Assembly: GCA_964384945.1 (NCBI GenBank)
Contig: CAYLMK010000019.1
Location: forward strand, 1 to 64,000
Reading direction: 5' to 3'
Length of the DNA: 64,000 nucleotides
Origin: S015-6 sp964384945
GTDB lineage: Bacteria; Desulfobacterota; DSWW01
In this document: positions 51,375-60,038 of the stretch, piece by piece
How positions within the stretch are numbered: the first letter of the stretch is position 1
How the letters are laid out: every line of letters begins with the position of its first letter
Program-made: the position numbers and the translations under genes
The notes under the pieces: generated by a model
What the model saw: the letters and a program-made list of their open reading frames with translations, nothing else
Told to the model about the DNA's origin: nothing
Databases searched by the model: none

Positions 51375-52679
51375 CTATTTGCAGAACTTCTGGAATCCCG
51401 CAAGGGTGAAGTCGTCGGGCTTCGGATCGATTCTCCAAACCCACCTGTGCCTGGAGCTGACCTGTTCGGAGATCGTCCCGTGCCCTGTGCGGTCGTCGAC
51501 CATGATCAGGGCCCCCCATGCGACCTGACGGACAGTCTGATCTTCATTCTCGAGGCTGATCAGCGGGCTGACGGCAGACTTCCAGTATGCACCTGCACGG
51601 TCATGGATCACCTTGTATACAGGTATCGTTCTCTCGGCATCGACCCACAAGAGTTGGCGCCCGTAATTGTAGTAAGGGTCCTTGGGGGTCATTTCAATCA
51701 CGTGAACCTTCTTTTTCACCCAGACCAGGTTGGTTGGCGCCCACGGCGCCCCTTGCCACTCTTTGACCTGGTATCCGTAGGTGACGTCCGGTACCTGGGA
51801 GGTGGTGGCCCACCCTCCGAACCTTTGGTCCTTGACAAGCTTCTGGGAATCCTTGCTCAGGAAGGGTATGAGGGCGTCCTGCTCCCGCAGCAGCTTCCAT
51901 TCGAAAACAGCGACCTTCCCGTCGTATCCGGCGGTGTCATCGAGGCAGATGTCCGAGCCCATGAGCGCGTCGGACCGGCTGGCCGGACTCATACGGCGAA
52001 CCCTGCGGATGGTGGGCACGTAACTGAAGTTGACATCGGGACGAGCGTCGAGATAGCGCCAAAGCATGACGGCAAATCCGGCTACGTCATAGGGTGCGGT
52101 CACCTTCAATACATTCGTGCGTTCCAGTCCTGTCGGATTCGCAAGAGATCTCGCCCCGACGTACCCCGTGTAGACGTTCGTTGTGTAGTTGCCGCCGCCC
52201 GAACGCTCGAGCCCGGAACGCGCCAGGTAGTGCATGTGTGTCTCGAATTTGAGATGCCCCTCGATGTGCCGGCTGTACTGGGAGTTGTGAAGGATCTTGA
52301 CCGCCCGGTTCGGGTCCTCCGGGGCGATCTCAGGAAACGGCATTCCGAGAATGAACTCAGGAGGACCTCCCGTGGCTGCCTCGATAATGGTTGTCTCCGC
52401 GTCCACGTCGAACCTACCGATGTTGGGCTTCCACGCCTCCAGCACTTCCTTCGCATAGAATTCCACCGGATCGTGATTCAACTGATCTACCTGCAGAATC
52501 CATTCCCCCTTCTTCACCCAGTTGAGGAGCGATTCGGGCAGGAGATTCTCGGCCTGCTTCCAGTTGGTTTTGTCGACCACGTCCCCGGGCGAAACGTCAG
52601 CATCGGCCCCGGAAATCGTGCCGACCACGAACCACACACTCAATACTGCAGATACGCTAGTGTACCTTTGTGCTTTCAT
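51375..52679 (-). CDS. DUF1329 envelope protein (LolB-like)
   Basis: A 434-residue exported protein with signal peptide 1-28 (VLSVWFVVGTISGADA). The family pattern is visible: TNWKQAENLLPESLLNWVKKG near the N-terminus, then DLNS-like segments and long beta runs. DUF1329 proteins are LolB-like lipid-binding proteins of the outer membrane that nearly always accompany a DUF1302 barrel, as here, in clusters for degradation of hydrophobic substrates (family knowledge). GGAGGAG precedes the ATG. 89 bases downstream of the DUF1302 gene. Confidence 0.9.
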   Translation of the reverse strand: MKAQRYTSVSAVLSVWFVVGTISGADADVSPGDVVDKTNWKQAENLLPESLLNWVKKGEWILQVDQLNHDPVEFYAKEVLEAWKPNIGRFDVDAETTIIEAATGGPPEFILGMPFPEIAPEDPNRAVKILHNSQYSRHIEGHLKFETHMHYLARSGLERSGGGNYTTNVYTGYVGARSLANPTGLERTNVLKVTAPYDVAGFAVMLWRYLDARPDVNFSYVPTIRRVRRMSPASRSDALMGSDICLDDTAGYDGKVAVFEWKLLREQDALIPFLSKDSQKLVKDQRFGGWATTSQVPDVTYGYQVKEWQGAPWAPTNLVWVKKKVHVIEMTPKDPYYNYGRQLLWVDAERTIPVYKVIHDRAGAYWKSAVSPLISLENEDQTVRQVAWGALIMVDDRTGHGTISEQVSSRHRWVWRIDPKPDDFTLAGFQKFCK

Positions 52680-52768
52680 TGCTCTCCTCCTTCCGGCCTT
52701 GGGTCTATCTATCTCATCCTTTTCGGCCTTCTGAGAGGGAAAAGGATCTGCGTCTCTTTCCGATCCTC

Positions 52769-54325
52769 TCAGTTCAGTAGATAAGTCACACTCAAACTCA
52801 CCTGATCCCGGTCGCGAAAGGCTCCGAACCCGGTCAGCGCTCCCTGAATCCCGGAGTACTGGAGCATGAAGCGGAAGGGCTCCCGGATGAAATTGACAGA
52901 GGGCTGAATGAGCCAGGCCCCCCGGACGTCATAGGCAAGGGCCAGTTGAGGGGTCAGTCGTCCGTCCATCCAGTTGTTGTTGACGAGGGCCGTAAGGGTG
53001 CTCTCGATCTCCTTGACCGGCACGAAATCGGCCCCTGCCGGGGGGATCGGAATGCCCTGTCTCATCCTCTCGTCGAACTCGGGCGCCCATTGTCCGAAGT
53101 ATTGAAGGGAAAAGAAGAACATCTGCTTTCGATTCAAGGAGCGTACCCACAGCTGCTTGTCGATGCCCGCCATGAACCGCAGGAAGTCTTTGTCGGGAAT
53201 CTGCCCGTTCTGAGGAACCACCGGCACACCGGGAATCGGGATCGGGGGCGGAGCCAGCGGAATGTTGATCTCCGGAATGAAAACGGCTTCTTCCCAGAAC
53301 CAGGCAAGCTCTGCCCGAAACACAGCGTCCACGGTTGGCTGCCAGAAGTTGAACGCCGCCCCCGTGATCTGAATGTCGTCGAACCGCAGCTCCTGAAAGG
53401 GGCTCCCGAAGGGCACAGGATCGGGATCGATGACGAAGACGGGTTGCGGCAGATCCGTAAACGTCTTGTAGTGAGCCACCGAACAGTTCACCCCGAGCAA
53501 GACACCCATCAGCCTCGTCCCCCAGCGGCTGCTCGAAACCGTCCTGTCCGGATAAACGATCCGCTGCTGCAAAGGGGGCGGGAGAGCGCCGAGTGGGGGA
53601 TAATAGGCCGTGCCGAAGGGTGGCCAGGGAGACACGTGCGCGTCCCACGTCCCGGGTACCCAGAAGCCTTCCAGTGATAGCGAATCCAGCGGGCCGACGG
53701 TGCCCAGATTGACGCTCCCCCGCAACATCCAAAGCGGAATCCGCCGGTCGTCCAGATCCTCGAAGATTCCTCCGAAGGTGTTGTCCAAGGGGTTGATCTG
53801 GTCAAGCAGCCGGAAGATGTCCGTCTCGCCCCATGCCAGATTCTGTCTGCCCAACCGGAAGAACAACGGCCCGCGGGACAGATCGATGTATCCCTCCCAC
53901 AGATCGTACTGTTGCTTGAACTCGTCGACGTTTTCCTTGTCCCTGTCACGAATGTCCTGGAACCCCTGCGGCCCGATGTTGTATATTGCTTCATAGATGA
54001 TGCGTCCGACCAGCCTGTACTTCGCCTCGATGCCGGCCCTTTTCAGGGGTCTGAAAAAGGAGACCTCTTCCATGATCTTCCAGAGGTCGTGGTTCACCTC
54101 CAGGTAGGCGATGTTCCGCCACTGTACAAGGTTGCCGACGGAGATATTCTGCGGTTCCGTGAATCCCTCCGAATCCTGCAGCCGGATCGAAGTCCGGCTC
54201 TGCGCCTTGGCGCTGAACTGAAGCGTGTTGTCTCCGTCCACATACACGGCCTGCGCCTCAGCGGAGAACCAAAACGAGAGGAAAAGGAATAATCCGGCCG
54301 CGCTTATCCGCCTTGCTTGTTCCAT
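52769..54325 (-). CDS. DUF1302 outer-membrane protein
   Basis: A 518-residue barrel protein with a signal peptide ending SAEAQA (about 24). Typical DUF1302 segments: DGDNTLQFSAKAQSRTSIRLQD at the start, GRQNLAWGETDIFRLLDQIN (about 152-171) and a C-terminal strand ending in LN. These proteins are thought to form channels for hydrophobic substrates together with DUF1329 proteins. I chose ATG 54325; a longer frame exists. It is the first gene of the envelope part of the cluster. Confidence 0.9.
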   Translation of the reverse strand: MEQARRISAAGLFLFLSFWFSAEAQAVYVDGDNTLQFSAKAQSRTSIRLQDSEGFTEPQNISVGNLVQWRNIAYLEVNHDLWKIMEEVSFFRPLKRAGIEAKYRLVGRIIYEAIYNIGPQGFQDIRDRDKENVDEFKQQYDLWEGYIDLSRGPLFFRLGRQNLAWGETDIFRLLDQINPLDNTFGGIFEDLDDRRIPLWMLRGSVNLGTVGPLDSLSLEGFWVPGTWDAHVSPWPPFGTAYYPPLGALPPPLQQRIVYPDRTVSSSRWGTRLMGVLLGVNCSVAHYKTFTDLPQPVFVIDPDPVPFGSPFQELRFDDIQITGAAFNFWQPTVDAVFRAELAWFWEEAVFIPEINIPLAPPPIPIPGVPVVPQNGQIPDKDFLRFMAGIDKQLWVRSLNRKQMFFFSLQYFGQWAPEFDERMRQGIPIPPAGADFVPVKEIESTLTALVNNNWMDGRLTPQLALAYDVRGAWLIQPSVNFIREPFRFMLQYSGIQGALTGFGAFRDRDQVSLSVTYLLN

Positions 54326-54634
54326 TGCTCTCCCCCCTGACAAGTCCACATTTCTTGAGGCGGTATGCCTGGTTCTTTCCTCTGAGACCTGCGGACGGAA
54401 ACGCATCCCCTCGTTTAGGCCTTCTTTCTGCCTTTCGCTCCTCCCCTTCCTCGAAACACAGGCGGCCGAAGCCTTTCAAGGGAATATCGATGAATCCGGA
54501 AAGGCACCTCTGCCGTCAACCGCTTCTTCATCATGGTTTCCAGAAACAGCTCATGGTCTCTCGGCAGCCTAACCGAGGTTGAACAAGGGGACGATACTGC
54601 GCGACCATGAAAGCCTTTCAAGTCCGTCGCCGGG
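54326..54634. other. Intergenic region before DUF1302
   Basis: About 310 bases between the acyl-CoA ligase stop and the DUF1302 start. A 12-bp direct repeat AAGCCTTTCAAG occurs at 54469-54480 and 54611-54622. A promoter for the DUF1302-DUF1329-flavoprotein genes may lie here, but no clear box was found, including no sigma-54 match. Confidence 0.4.
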
Positions 54635-56182
54635 TTAGCCGATAGGTCGGTCCCGGCCCTTCCAAAACTTCGTCTTCACGTCTTTTCGAAGAATCTTGCC
54701 GATTGGAGTCTTCGGCAGGACATTCCAGAACTCGACGGCTTTCGGGCACTTGTAGCCAGCCAGCCTCTGTTTGCAGTACGCGATCAACTCCTCGGCCGTG
54801 GCCCGATGGCCTTCTCGCAGGACAACCACCGCCTGCACCCGCTCCCCCCACCGCTCGTCAGGTGCCGACACGACGGCGCACTCCAGGACCGCGGGATGCT
54901 CGTAGAGCACGTCCTCGGTCTCCTTGGGGTATACATTCTCGCCTCCGGTTACGATCATGTCCGCCTTGCGGTCGATCAGGAAGAGATAGCCTTCCTCGTC
55001 CATGTACCCCATGTCACCTGTGTGGAGCCACCCGTTTCGCAAGGCCTTTTCCGTGAGCTCCGGATTCTTCCAGTAGCCCTGTGTCACATGTTTTCCGCGG
55101 ATCACGATCTCTCCGACCTCCCCCGGCCGAAGCGGAACCCCTTCCTCGTCGACTACGCGGACGTCCGCACACAGGGATGGTTTCCCCGCACTGGCCAGCA
55201 GCCTGGAGCGCTCTCCCTCCAGGACATGGTCCCACGGCGGAAGCCCCGTGCCGCCGTTGGCTTCGGTCATGCCGTATCCCTGAACGAATATGTCGCCGAA
55301 CCTTCTGATGCACCGCTTGAGCACCTCAGGAGGGAAAGGGCTTCCCGCGTAAGACATGTACCGGAGACTCGACAGGTCGTAGCGGTCGATCTCCGGATGC
55401 TCCAGCAGCCAGGTGTAGAGCGTAGGCACCATGTTGATGTGGGTGCACTTCTCGTCCTGGATCAAACGGAGGATCTCACCGAGATCCGGCTTGCGGTTGA
55501 TCACCACCTTTCCGCCGACGAGAAGCACGGCAAGCGCCGGCCAGAAAGACACGTGAAACAGGGGGAGCACGAAGCAGGTGGCGTCATCGTACCGAAAACC
55601 GAAGCCGAGTGCCGCGGCGATGGCCGAGGTCATGATGTTCCGGTGGCTGAGCAGAACGCCCTTGGGAAGACCGGTCGTTCCGCCGGTGTACATGAGAACG
55701 GCCACCTCGTTTTCGTCCACGTCCTCGTCAGGGTCTTCGCCGGATGCGGCCTCGAGCATCTCTTCGTAGAAGGCCGTACCGTCGGTGCGCTTATCCAGTG
55801 CGATCCAGTCCCGGACTCTTCGAAGTTCCCCCTTCTGCGCAAGCGCCCTCTGTTCGAATTCATCCCCCACGAAGAAGCACTCCGCCTCGCTGTCGTTCAC
55901 GACATGTCCAATTTCCTGGTCGGAAAGCCGGAAATTAAGGGGCGTAACACTCATGCCGAGCTTGCCCGCGGCAAAGTAGATTTCCAGGTACTTGTGGGTG
56001 TTTGTGGCCAGCACGGCTACACGGTCTCCGCGCTGGTACCCCATCGCCAAAAGCCCGTTAGCCAGCCGGTTGACCCTGTCATTGAGCTCTCTGTGAGTCA
56101 GCCTCGTACCCTCGAACACCGTAGCTTCAAACCCGGGATAGGCCCTTGCGCTCCTTCTGGGGATGTCTCCCAGTGTGTACAT
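54635..56182 (-). CDS. Acyl-CoA ligase (class I AMP-forming)
   Basis: A 515-residue ANL ligase. P-loop YTGGTTGLPKG (165-175), adenine site QGYGMTEANGG, hinge and catalytic lysine segment (GYKCPKAV and PIGKILRKD). It resembles medium/long-chain and aromatic acid-CoA ligases at cluster heads. In this locus it would activate the imported acid as its CoA ester before the dehydrogenase step. It lies 51 bases downstream of the acyl-CoA dehydrogenase gene. Confidence 0.9.
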   Translation of the reverse strand: MYTLGDIPRRSARAYPGFEATVFEGTRLTHRELNDRVNRLANGLLAMGYQRGDRVAVLATNTHKYLEIYFAAGKLGMSVTPLNFRLSDQEIGHVVNDSEAECFFVGDEFEQRALAQKGELRRVRDWIALDKRTDGTAFYEEMLEAASGEDPDEDVDENEVAVLMYTGGTTGLPKGVLLSHRNIMTSAIAAALGFGFRYDDATCFVLPLFHVSFWPALAVLLVGGKVVINRKPDLGEILRLIQDEKCTHINMVPTLYTWLLEHPEIDRYDLSSLRYMSYAGSPFPPEVLKRCIRRFGDIFVQGYGMTEANGGTGLPPWDHVLEGERSRLLASAGKPSLCADVRVVDEEGVPLRPGEVGEIVIRGKHVTQGYWKNPELTEKALRNGWLHTGDMGYMDEEGYLFLIDRKADMIVTGGENVYPKETEDVLYEHPAVLECAVVSAPDERWGERVQAVVVLREGHRATAEELIAYCKQRLAGYKCPKAVEFWNVLPKTPIGKILRKDVKTKFWKGRDRPIG

Positions 56183-56233
56183 GTTTCATGCCTCGCAGCA
56201 GTTAGCGGTAAGCCGAACGCCCGAAAAGCCATT

Positions 56234-57394
56234 TCATGCCCACGATTTTGGATATCCCATGAACTGCATGATCATGTTCTTGGCCATCTCGTCCGAGATG
56301 GGCGAGAAGACCATCTGTTTGTAGTCCCGGAAGTGCCTCTGCATGTCATATTCCATGGCATAGCCCCACCCTCCCAGGATCTCCATGCCCCATATCGTCG
56401 CCTTCTCCGAGGCCCTGCCTGCCACGATCTTGGCCATGCACGCCTCGATGTGGAACGGCTTCCCCTGATCGGCCAGCCAAGCGCATTTGTAAATCAGGTT
56501 CCTCGCGTTCTCGATCTCGATGGCGATATCGGCCAGGTAGTGCTGGAGAATCTGGAACCGTGCGATGGGCCCACCGAAGGCGTGGCGCTCCTGGGCGTAT
56601 TCGAAAGCGTCCCGGAACGCAGCCTTGGCCACCCCAAGGCTCAACACCGACGTGCCGATCCGCTCCGGATTGAGCGTTGCGAGCAGCTCGTACCAGCCGT
56701 TGTGCAGCGTTCCCACCAGGTTCTCCTTGGGGATGCGCACGTCCTCGTAGACGACTTCGTTGCAGCCGGCTGCGTGGCACCCGAGCTTGGGGATGAGCCG
56801 GGTCTCCAGTCCCTCCGAGGGCCGTGGCACCAGGAACATCGAGAGGCCCATGGACCGTTTCGCCTCCGGGTTTGTGATAGCCACGGTCGTGATGTAGTCT
56901 GCCACGTGGGCGGCGGTGATGAAGACCTTTTGTCCATTCAGCCGCCAGTGATCCCCCTCATCCACGGCCCGGGTCTGGATAGCCCCCAGGATGTCGGTTC
57001 CGCCACCCGGCTCGGTGAGCCCCAGGGCGAACTTGAGCTCCCCCTTGGCGACCTTGGGGAGATACTTCTCTTTTTGCTCCGGCGTTCCCACGTTCAGAAC
57101 CACGGATGCCCCGAGGTTGGTCGCGCCGACGCCCAGGGCGACTGCGACAGACGCGGTCGCCAGTTCCTCCCCCAGGATCGCCGCATCGACCGCGCCGAGC
57201 CCCTGCCCGCCGTATTCCACAGGAACCTGCGCCCCGATGTATCCGATCTCCTTGAGTTTGTTCCAGAGTTCGTCCGGGACGAAGTTGCAGTTCTCGTCCA
57301 TCCACCGGACATACTCGCGCGTCAGCTCCTTCTTGCAGAACCGCTGCATTTCGGATCGCAGCATGTCTTGTTCTTCCGTAAATCCGAAGTCCAT
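56234..57394 (-). CDS. Acyl-CoA dehydrogenase
   Basis: A 386-residue flavoenzyme (FadE fold) that introduces an alpha,beta double bond in an acyl-CoA. Family marks: FTEEQDMLRSEMQRFCKKEL, LTEPGGGTDILG, AFGGPIARFQILQHYLADIA. The catalytic Glu of MCAD/SCAD enzymes (in IYEGT) aligns with Ser in MVFSPISDEM; a Glu exists in the preceding GYAMEYDMQRHFRDYK, but whether it serves is unknown. This pattern recalls a subfamily with APIS/SPIS-like C-termini and nonstandard substrates. Thirteen bases separate it from the crotonase fusion gene. Confidence 0.88.
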   Translation of the reverse strand: MDFGFTEEQDMLRSEMQRFCKKELTREYVRWMDENCNFVPDELWNKLKEIGYIGAQVPVEYGGQGLGAVDAAILGEELATASVAVALGVGATNLGASVVLNVGTPEQKEKYLPKVAKGELKFALGLTEPGGGTDILGAIQTRAVDEGDHWRLNGQKVFITAAHVADYITTVAITNPEAKRSMGLSMFLVPRPSEGLETRLIPKLGCHAAGCNEVVYEDVRIPKENLVGTLHNGWYELLATLNPERIGTSVLSLGVAKAAFRDAFEYAQERHAFGGPIARFQILQHYLADIAIEIENARNLIYKCAWLADQGKPFHIEACMAKIVAGRASEKATIWGMEILGGWGYAMEYDMQRHFRDYKQMVFSPISDEMAKNMIMQFMGYPKSWA

Positions 57395-57407
57395 CGCGTG
57401 CTACCCC

Positions 57408-58727
57408 CTACCCCTTCACGTCGGATGCAATGTTTCTCGTCTTCTGCTCCTTGGTCAGTTGATCCGGACTTCCCCTGAAGGCCTCCATAGCCACCAGGAG
57501 CTCCGGGCTGTTCCGCAGCCACTGGATTCCGTTTCGCTCCACGGCCAGGGCCGTCTCGATGCTCCCCCCTTCCGCAGAGCGCTCCATGACCTCCTTGCCC
57601 ATGCGCAGCGCGATCGGGCTCTTCGCCCCGATGAGCCGGACCATCTCCTCGAACTTCTCCTCGAACGCATCGTCGGGGAAGACGCGCGTCAGCAGGCCCA
57701 TCTCGTACATCTCCCCTGCCGTGTAGTCCTTCCGGCCGCTGTAGACCACCTCCCGGGCGCGGAAGACCGGCATGCTTCTCGGCAGCCGGGCTGTGCCGCC
57801 CCAGCCCGGCAGGATGCCCATGTTGATCTCCGTCGTTCCGATCCTGGCCGACGCGGTCGCATAAAGCAGGTCGCAGCAGAGCGCAAGCTCCAGCCCGCCG
57901 GCCAGGCAGTAACCGTGGATCTTGCCGATCACTACCTTCTCGCACCCCGTGATCGCCTTCTGCACGTCCAGGCCCTCGTGGGCGAGCCAGTTCATCGCAC
58001 TCTGGTGCTCGGCAAGGGAAGGGAATACGGAAAGATCGCCTCCCGTGCAGAACGACTTGCCGGCCCCGGAAAGCACCACCACACCCACCGAGGGGACCTC
58101 CCGCACCCTTCGAAAGGCGTCGATCAGCTCCCGGGCCATCTGCCGGTCGATGGCATTGTATTTGTCGGGACGGTTCAAGGTGATCCTGCAGATCGCGTTC
58201 CCCTTTCCCCCGATCTCGTAAGTAATCGTCCGGTAGGTCTCGGGACGCATCGCCGCTTCCGCGCCCGGCCCTTCCTTCGTGGCTTCCTCCTTGTCCGCCA
58301 CAGCCCTCCTCAACGCGGGGTCAACGGGCCGGAACATGGGCAGCGAGAACTCCTCGGTCACGTCCTCGAAGACCACCTCCACCTCCATCCCGATGTGCAC
58401 CGCCTCCGGGTCGCACTCCACGATCCGGGTCATCATTCGCACGCCTTCCTCCAGGTCCACCAGGGCGAGCACATACGGGAGATCTCCCATGAACTTGGGC
58501 TCCACCATATCCATGGTGACCGTGTGGCTGTAGACCTCAGCCCTGCCGCTCGCCTCGGACCAGCCCAGGTTCGCCGACCAGCACTCCGGGCACATCTTCC
58601 TCGGGTAGAAAACCTTCTTCTTGCATTCGCGGCACTCCTGGATGAGCAGCCTGTGCTCTCTCGCGGCCCTCCAGAATTCCTCCGTCCAAGGCTGTACGGT
58701 CGGCAAGGGCTTGTTGTATACGCTCAT
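57408..58727 (-). CDS. DUF35 (OB-fold, Zn-ribbon) fused to enoyl-CoA hydratase
   Basis: A 439-residue two-domain protein. Residues 10-135 are a DUF35 protein: a zinc ribbon with Cys32, 35, 46 and 49 (ECRECKKKVF and KMCPEC) followed by an OB fold (HTVTMDMVEPKFMGDLPYVL). After a linker rich in Glu, Ala and Gly (140-162), residues 166-439 are a crotonase: oxyanion and catalytic segments with a Glu in CLAGGLELALCCD and a Glu in TTEINMGILPGWGG. Both hydratase glutamates seem present, so hydration of an enoyl-CoA is plausible. DUF35 proteins are known partners of thiolase-like enzymes. Its start overlaps the thiolase stop by four bases. The fusion seems rare. Confidence 0.88.
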   Translation of the reverse strand: MSVYNKPLPTVQPWTEEFWRAAREHRLLIQECRECKKKVFYPRKMCPECWSANLGWSEASGRAEVYSHTVTMDMVEPKFMGDLPYVLALVDLEEGVRMMTRIVECDPEAVHIGMEVEVVFEDVTEEFSLPMFRPVDPALRRAVADKEEATKEGPGAEAAMRPETYRTITYEIGGKGNAICRITLNRPDKYNAIDRQMARELIDAFRRVREVPSVGVVVLSGAGKSFCTGGDLSVFPSLAEHQSAMNWLAHEGLDVQKAITGCEKVVIGKIHGYCLAGGLELALCCDLLYATASARIGTTEINMGILPGWGGTARLPRSMPVFRAREVVYSGRKDYTAGEMYEMGLLTRVFPDDAFEEKFEEMVRLIGAKSPIALRMGKEVMERSAEGGSIETALAVERNGIQWLRNSPELLVAMEAFRGSPDQLTKEQKTRNIASDVKG

Positions 58728-59905
58728 GACAGTTCCCTCCCCCATACGCTCGCGATGTTGTTCATCCCGGAGCCGCCGCCGGTATTCTGGAATACGAACT
58801 TGGCCCCCGGCACCTGCCGCTCCCCGGCCTTGCCCATGAGCTGGCGGGCCGTCTCCACGTAAGTGGCCATGCTCACCCCGGAGCCGGTATGCCCCCTGCC
58901 CAGAGCATCCCCGATCGTGGAGACCGGGCACTTCCCGCCGGGCGAGGTGTGCCCCTCCAGGATGAATTGGCCGGCCTTGCCTCTCTCACAAACGCCGATC
59001 GCTTCGAGCATGATGGGAATGGCAAAGGGGTAGGCGATGTAGAGGTTCCAGATGTCGATTTCATCCTTCGTCACCCCCGCCTCGTCCAGGGCCTTCTGCG
59101 AAGACTCCCGCCAGCCTTTCTCCACCGCCTTCGCATCCCGGAGGATAGGGCAGGCGGAAAAATAGGCGGCCCCCTCGCCCAGCTTGTAGGCAGGAGTGGC
59201 CGTGATCTCCCGGGCCATCTCGGCCGAGGTCACCACCATGGCGGCTCCGCCGTCCCCGAGCACGTTGCACTCCCGTTTCCTCAGGGGCGTGGAGATCATC
59301 CGGGAGGAGAGAACGTCCTCGAGCGTCACCGGCTTTCCGTAGAACATGGAGTTCGGGTCCAGGGCCGCCCACTTCCGCAGCGCGACCACGACCGAGGCCA
59401 TCTGCTCCTCGGTCGTACCCGTCTCGTACATGTACCGCTGGGCCATCAGGCCCATGACCCCGTTGTAGGTCGTTCCGAAGGGATACTCCCACTGCAGGTC
59501 CATGCCCGCCGTGGCGAAGAAGCTGATCAGCTCCGCAACCGGGATCGTCGAGTGGACCGTCACGTGCGGAATGAGCACGATCCGAGCCAGCCCGCTGTGG
59601 ATCCACTGCTCGGCCATGCGCAGGCAGTTCGAGGTAGAGGCGCCGCCCGCATTGCAGATGCAGACGTCCTTGCACCCTTTCAGGCCCAGCTCCTCCGGGA
59701 TCTTGCCGAAGGAGATCTCGGCGGCGAGCCGCGGTTGCGCCTGGGGCGCAACCGTGATCACGCCCTCGATGTCGTTCTTGTGCACGCCCGCATCCCGAAC
59801 GGCCTGGATACAGATTTCATAGATGATGTCCCACGCGGACCGCTCCGGGTAGATCCCGGTGGGCACCTCGCCGATCCCCACAACGGCTATCTTATCTTTC
59901 CTCAT
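58724..59905 (-). CDS. Thiolase-superfamily protein (SCP2/Ltp2-like)
   Basis: A 393-residue thiolase-fold protein of the lipid-transfer (SCP2) type. The start IAVVGIGEVPTGIYPERSAWDI matches that branch. The nucleophilic loop reads VCICNAGGAS (Cys84), the His loop is GHTGSG (His339) and the usual C-terminal CxG motif reads NTGGGSG (374-380), so the second active-site Cys is absent, as in Ltp2-type aldolases. It probably does not make a classical Claisen cleavage alone; coupled with the DUF35-crotonase, a retro-aldol cleavage of a beta-hydroxyacyl-CoA is the better hypothesis. AAGGAG upstream of the ATG. Overlaps the next gene by four bases. Confidence 0.85.
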   Translation of the reverse strand: MRKDKIAVVGIGEVPTGIYPERSAWDIIYEICIQAVRDAGVHKNDIEGVITVAPQAQPRLAAEISFGKIPEELGLKGCKDVCICNAGGASTSNCLRMAEQWIHSGLARIVLIPHVTVHSTIPVAELISFFATAGMDLQWEYPFGTTYNGVMGLMAQRYMYETGTTEEQMASVVVALRKWAALDPNSMFYGKPVTLEDVLSSRMISTPLRKRECNVLGDGGAAMVVTSAEMAREITATPAYKLGEGAAYFSACPILRDAKAVEKGWRESSQKALDEAGVTKDEIDIWNLYIAYPFAIPIMLEAIGVCERGKAGQFILEGHTSPGGKCPVSTIGDALGRGHTGSGVSMATYVETARQLMGKAGERQVPGAKFVFQNTGGGSGMNNIASVWGRELS

Positions 59906-59983
59906 GCCGGACTCCTTCCTATCCCTGCCGGTTCGTTGGTCCGAAACCTGCTCAACCGGCGGCTGCAGCCGGGAGCAAGAGCG

Positions 59984-60000
59984 GATTCCGGGTCAAGCCC
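59984..60000. repeat. Truncated REP-like palindrome
   Basis: GATTCCGGGTCAAGCCC matches the left arm and loop and the first three bases of the right arm of the palindrome at 12412-12432; the last five bases of the pairing arm are replaced. It sits in the 133-base gap between the amidohydrolase and thiolase genes. Confidence 0.5.
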
Positions 60001-60038
60001 AATCACAAGCAACGCATACCCATTTCGGGTGCATCAGG

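Noticed and set aside
54469..54622. Direct repeat AAGCCTTTCAAG, considered as an activator-binding pair for DUF1302
   Set aside because: 142 bases apart, partly inside a region with other chance repeats, and no promoter box fits; left as a note only.
54806..57478. Plus-strand frame of 890 codons
   Set aside because: Antisense shadow of the ligase and acyl-CoA dehydrogenase genes; no recognisable domain.
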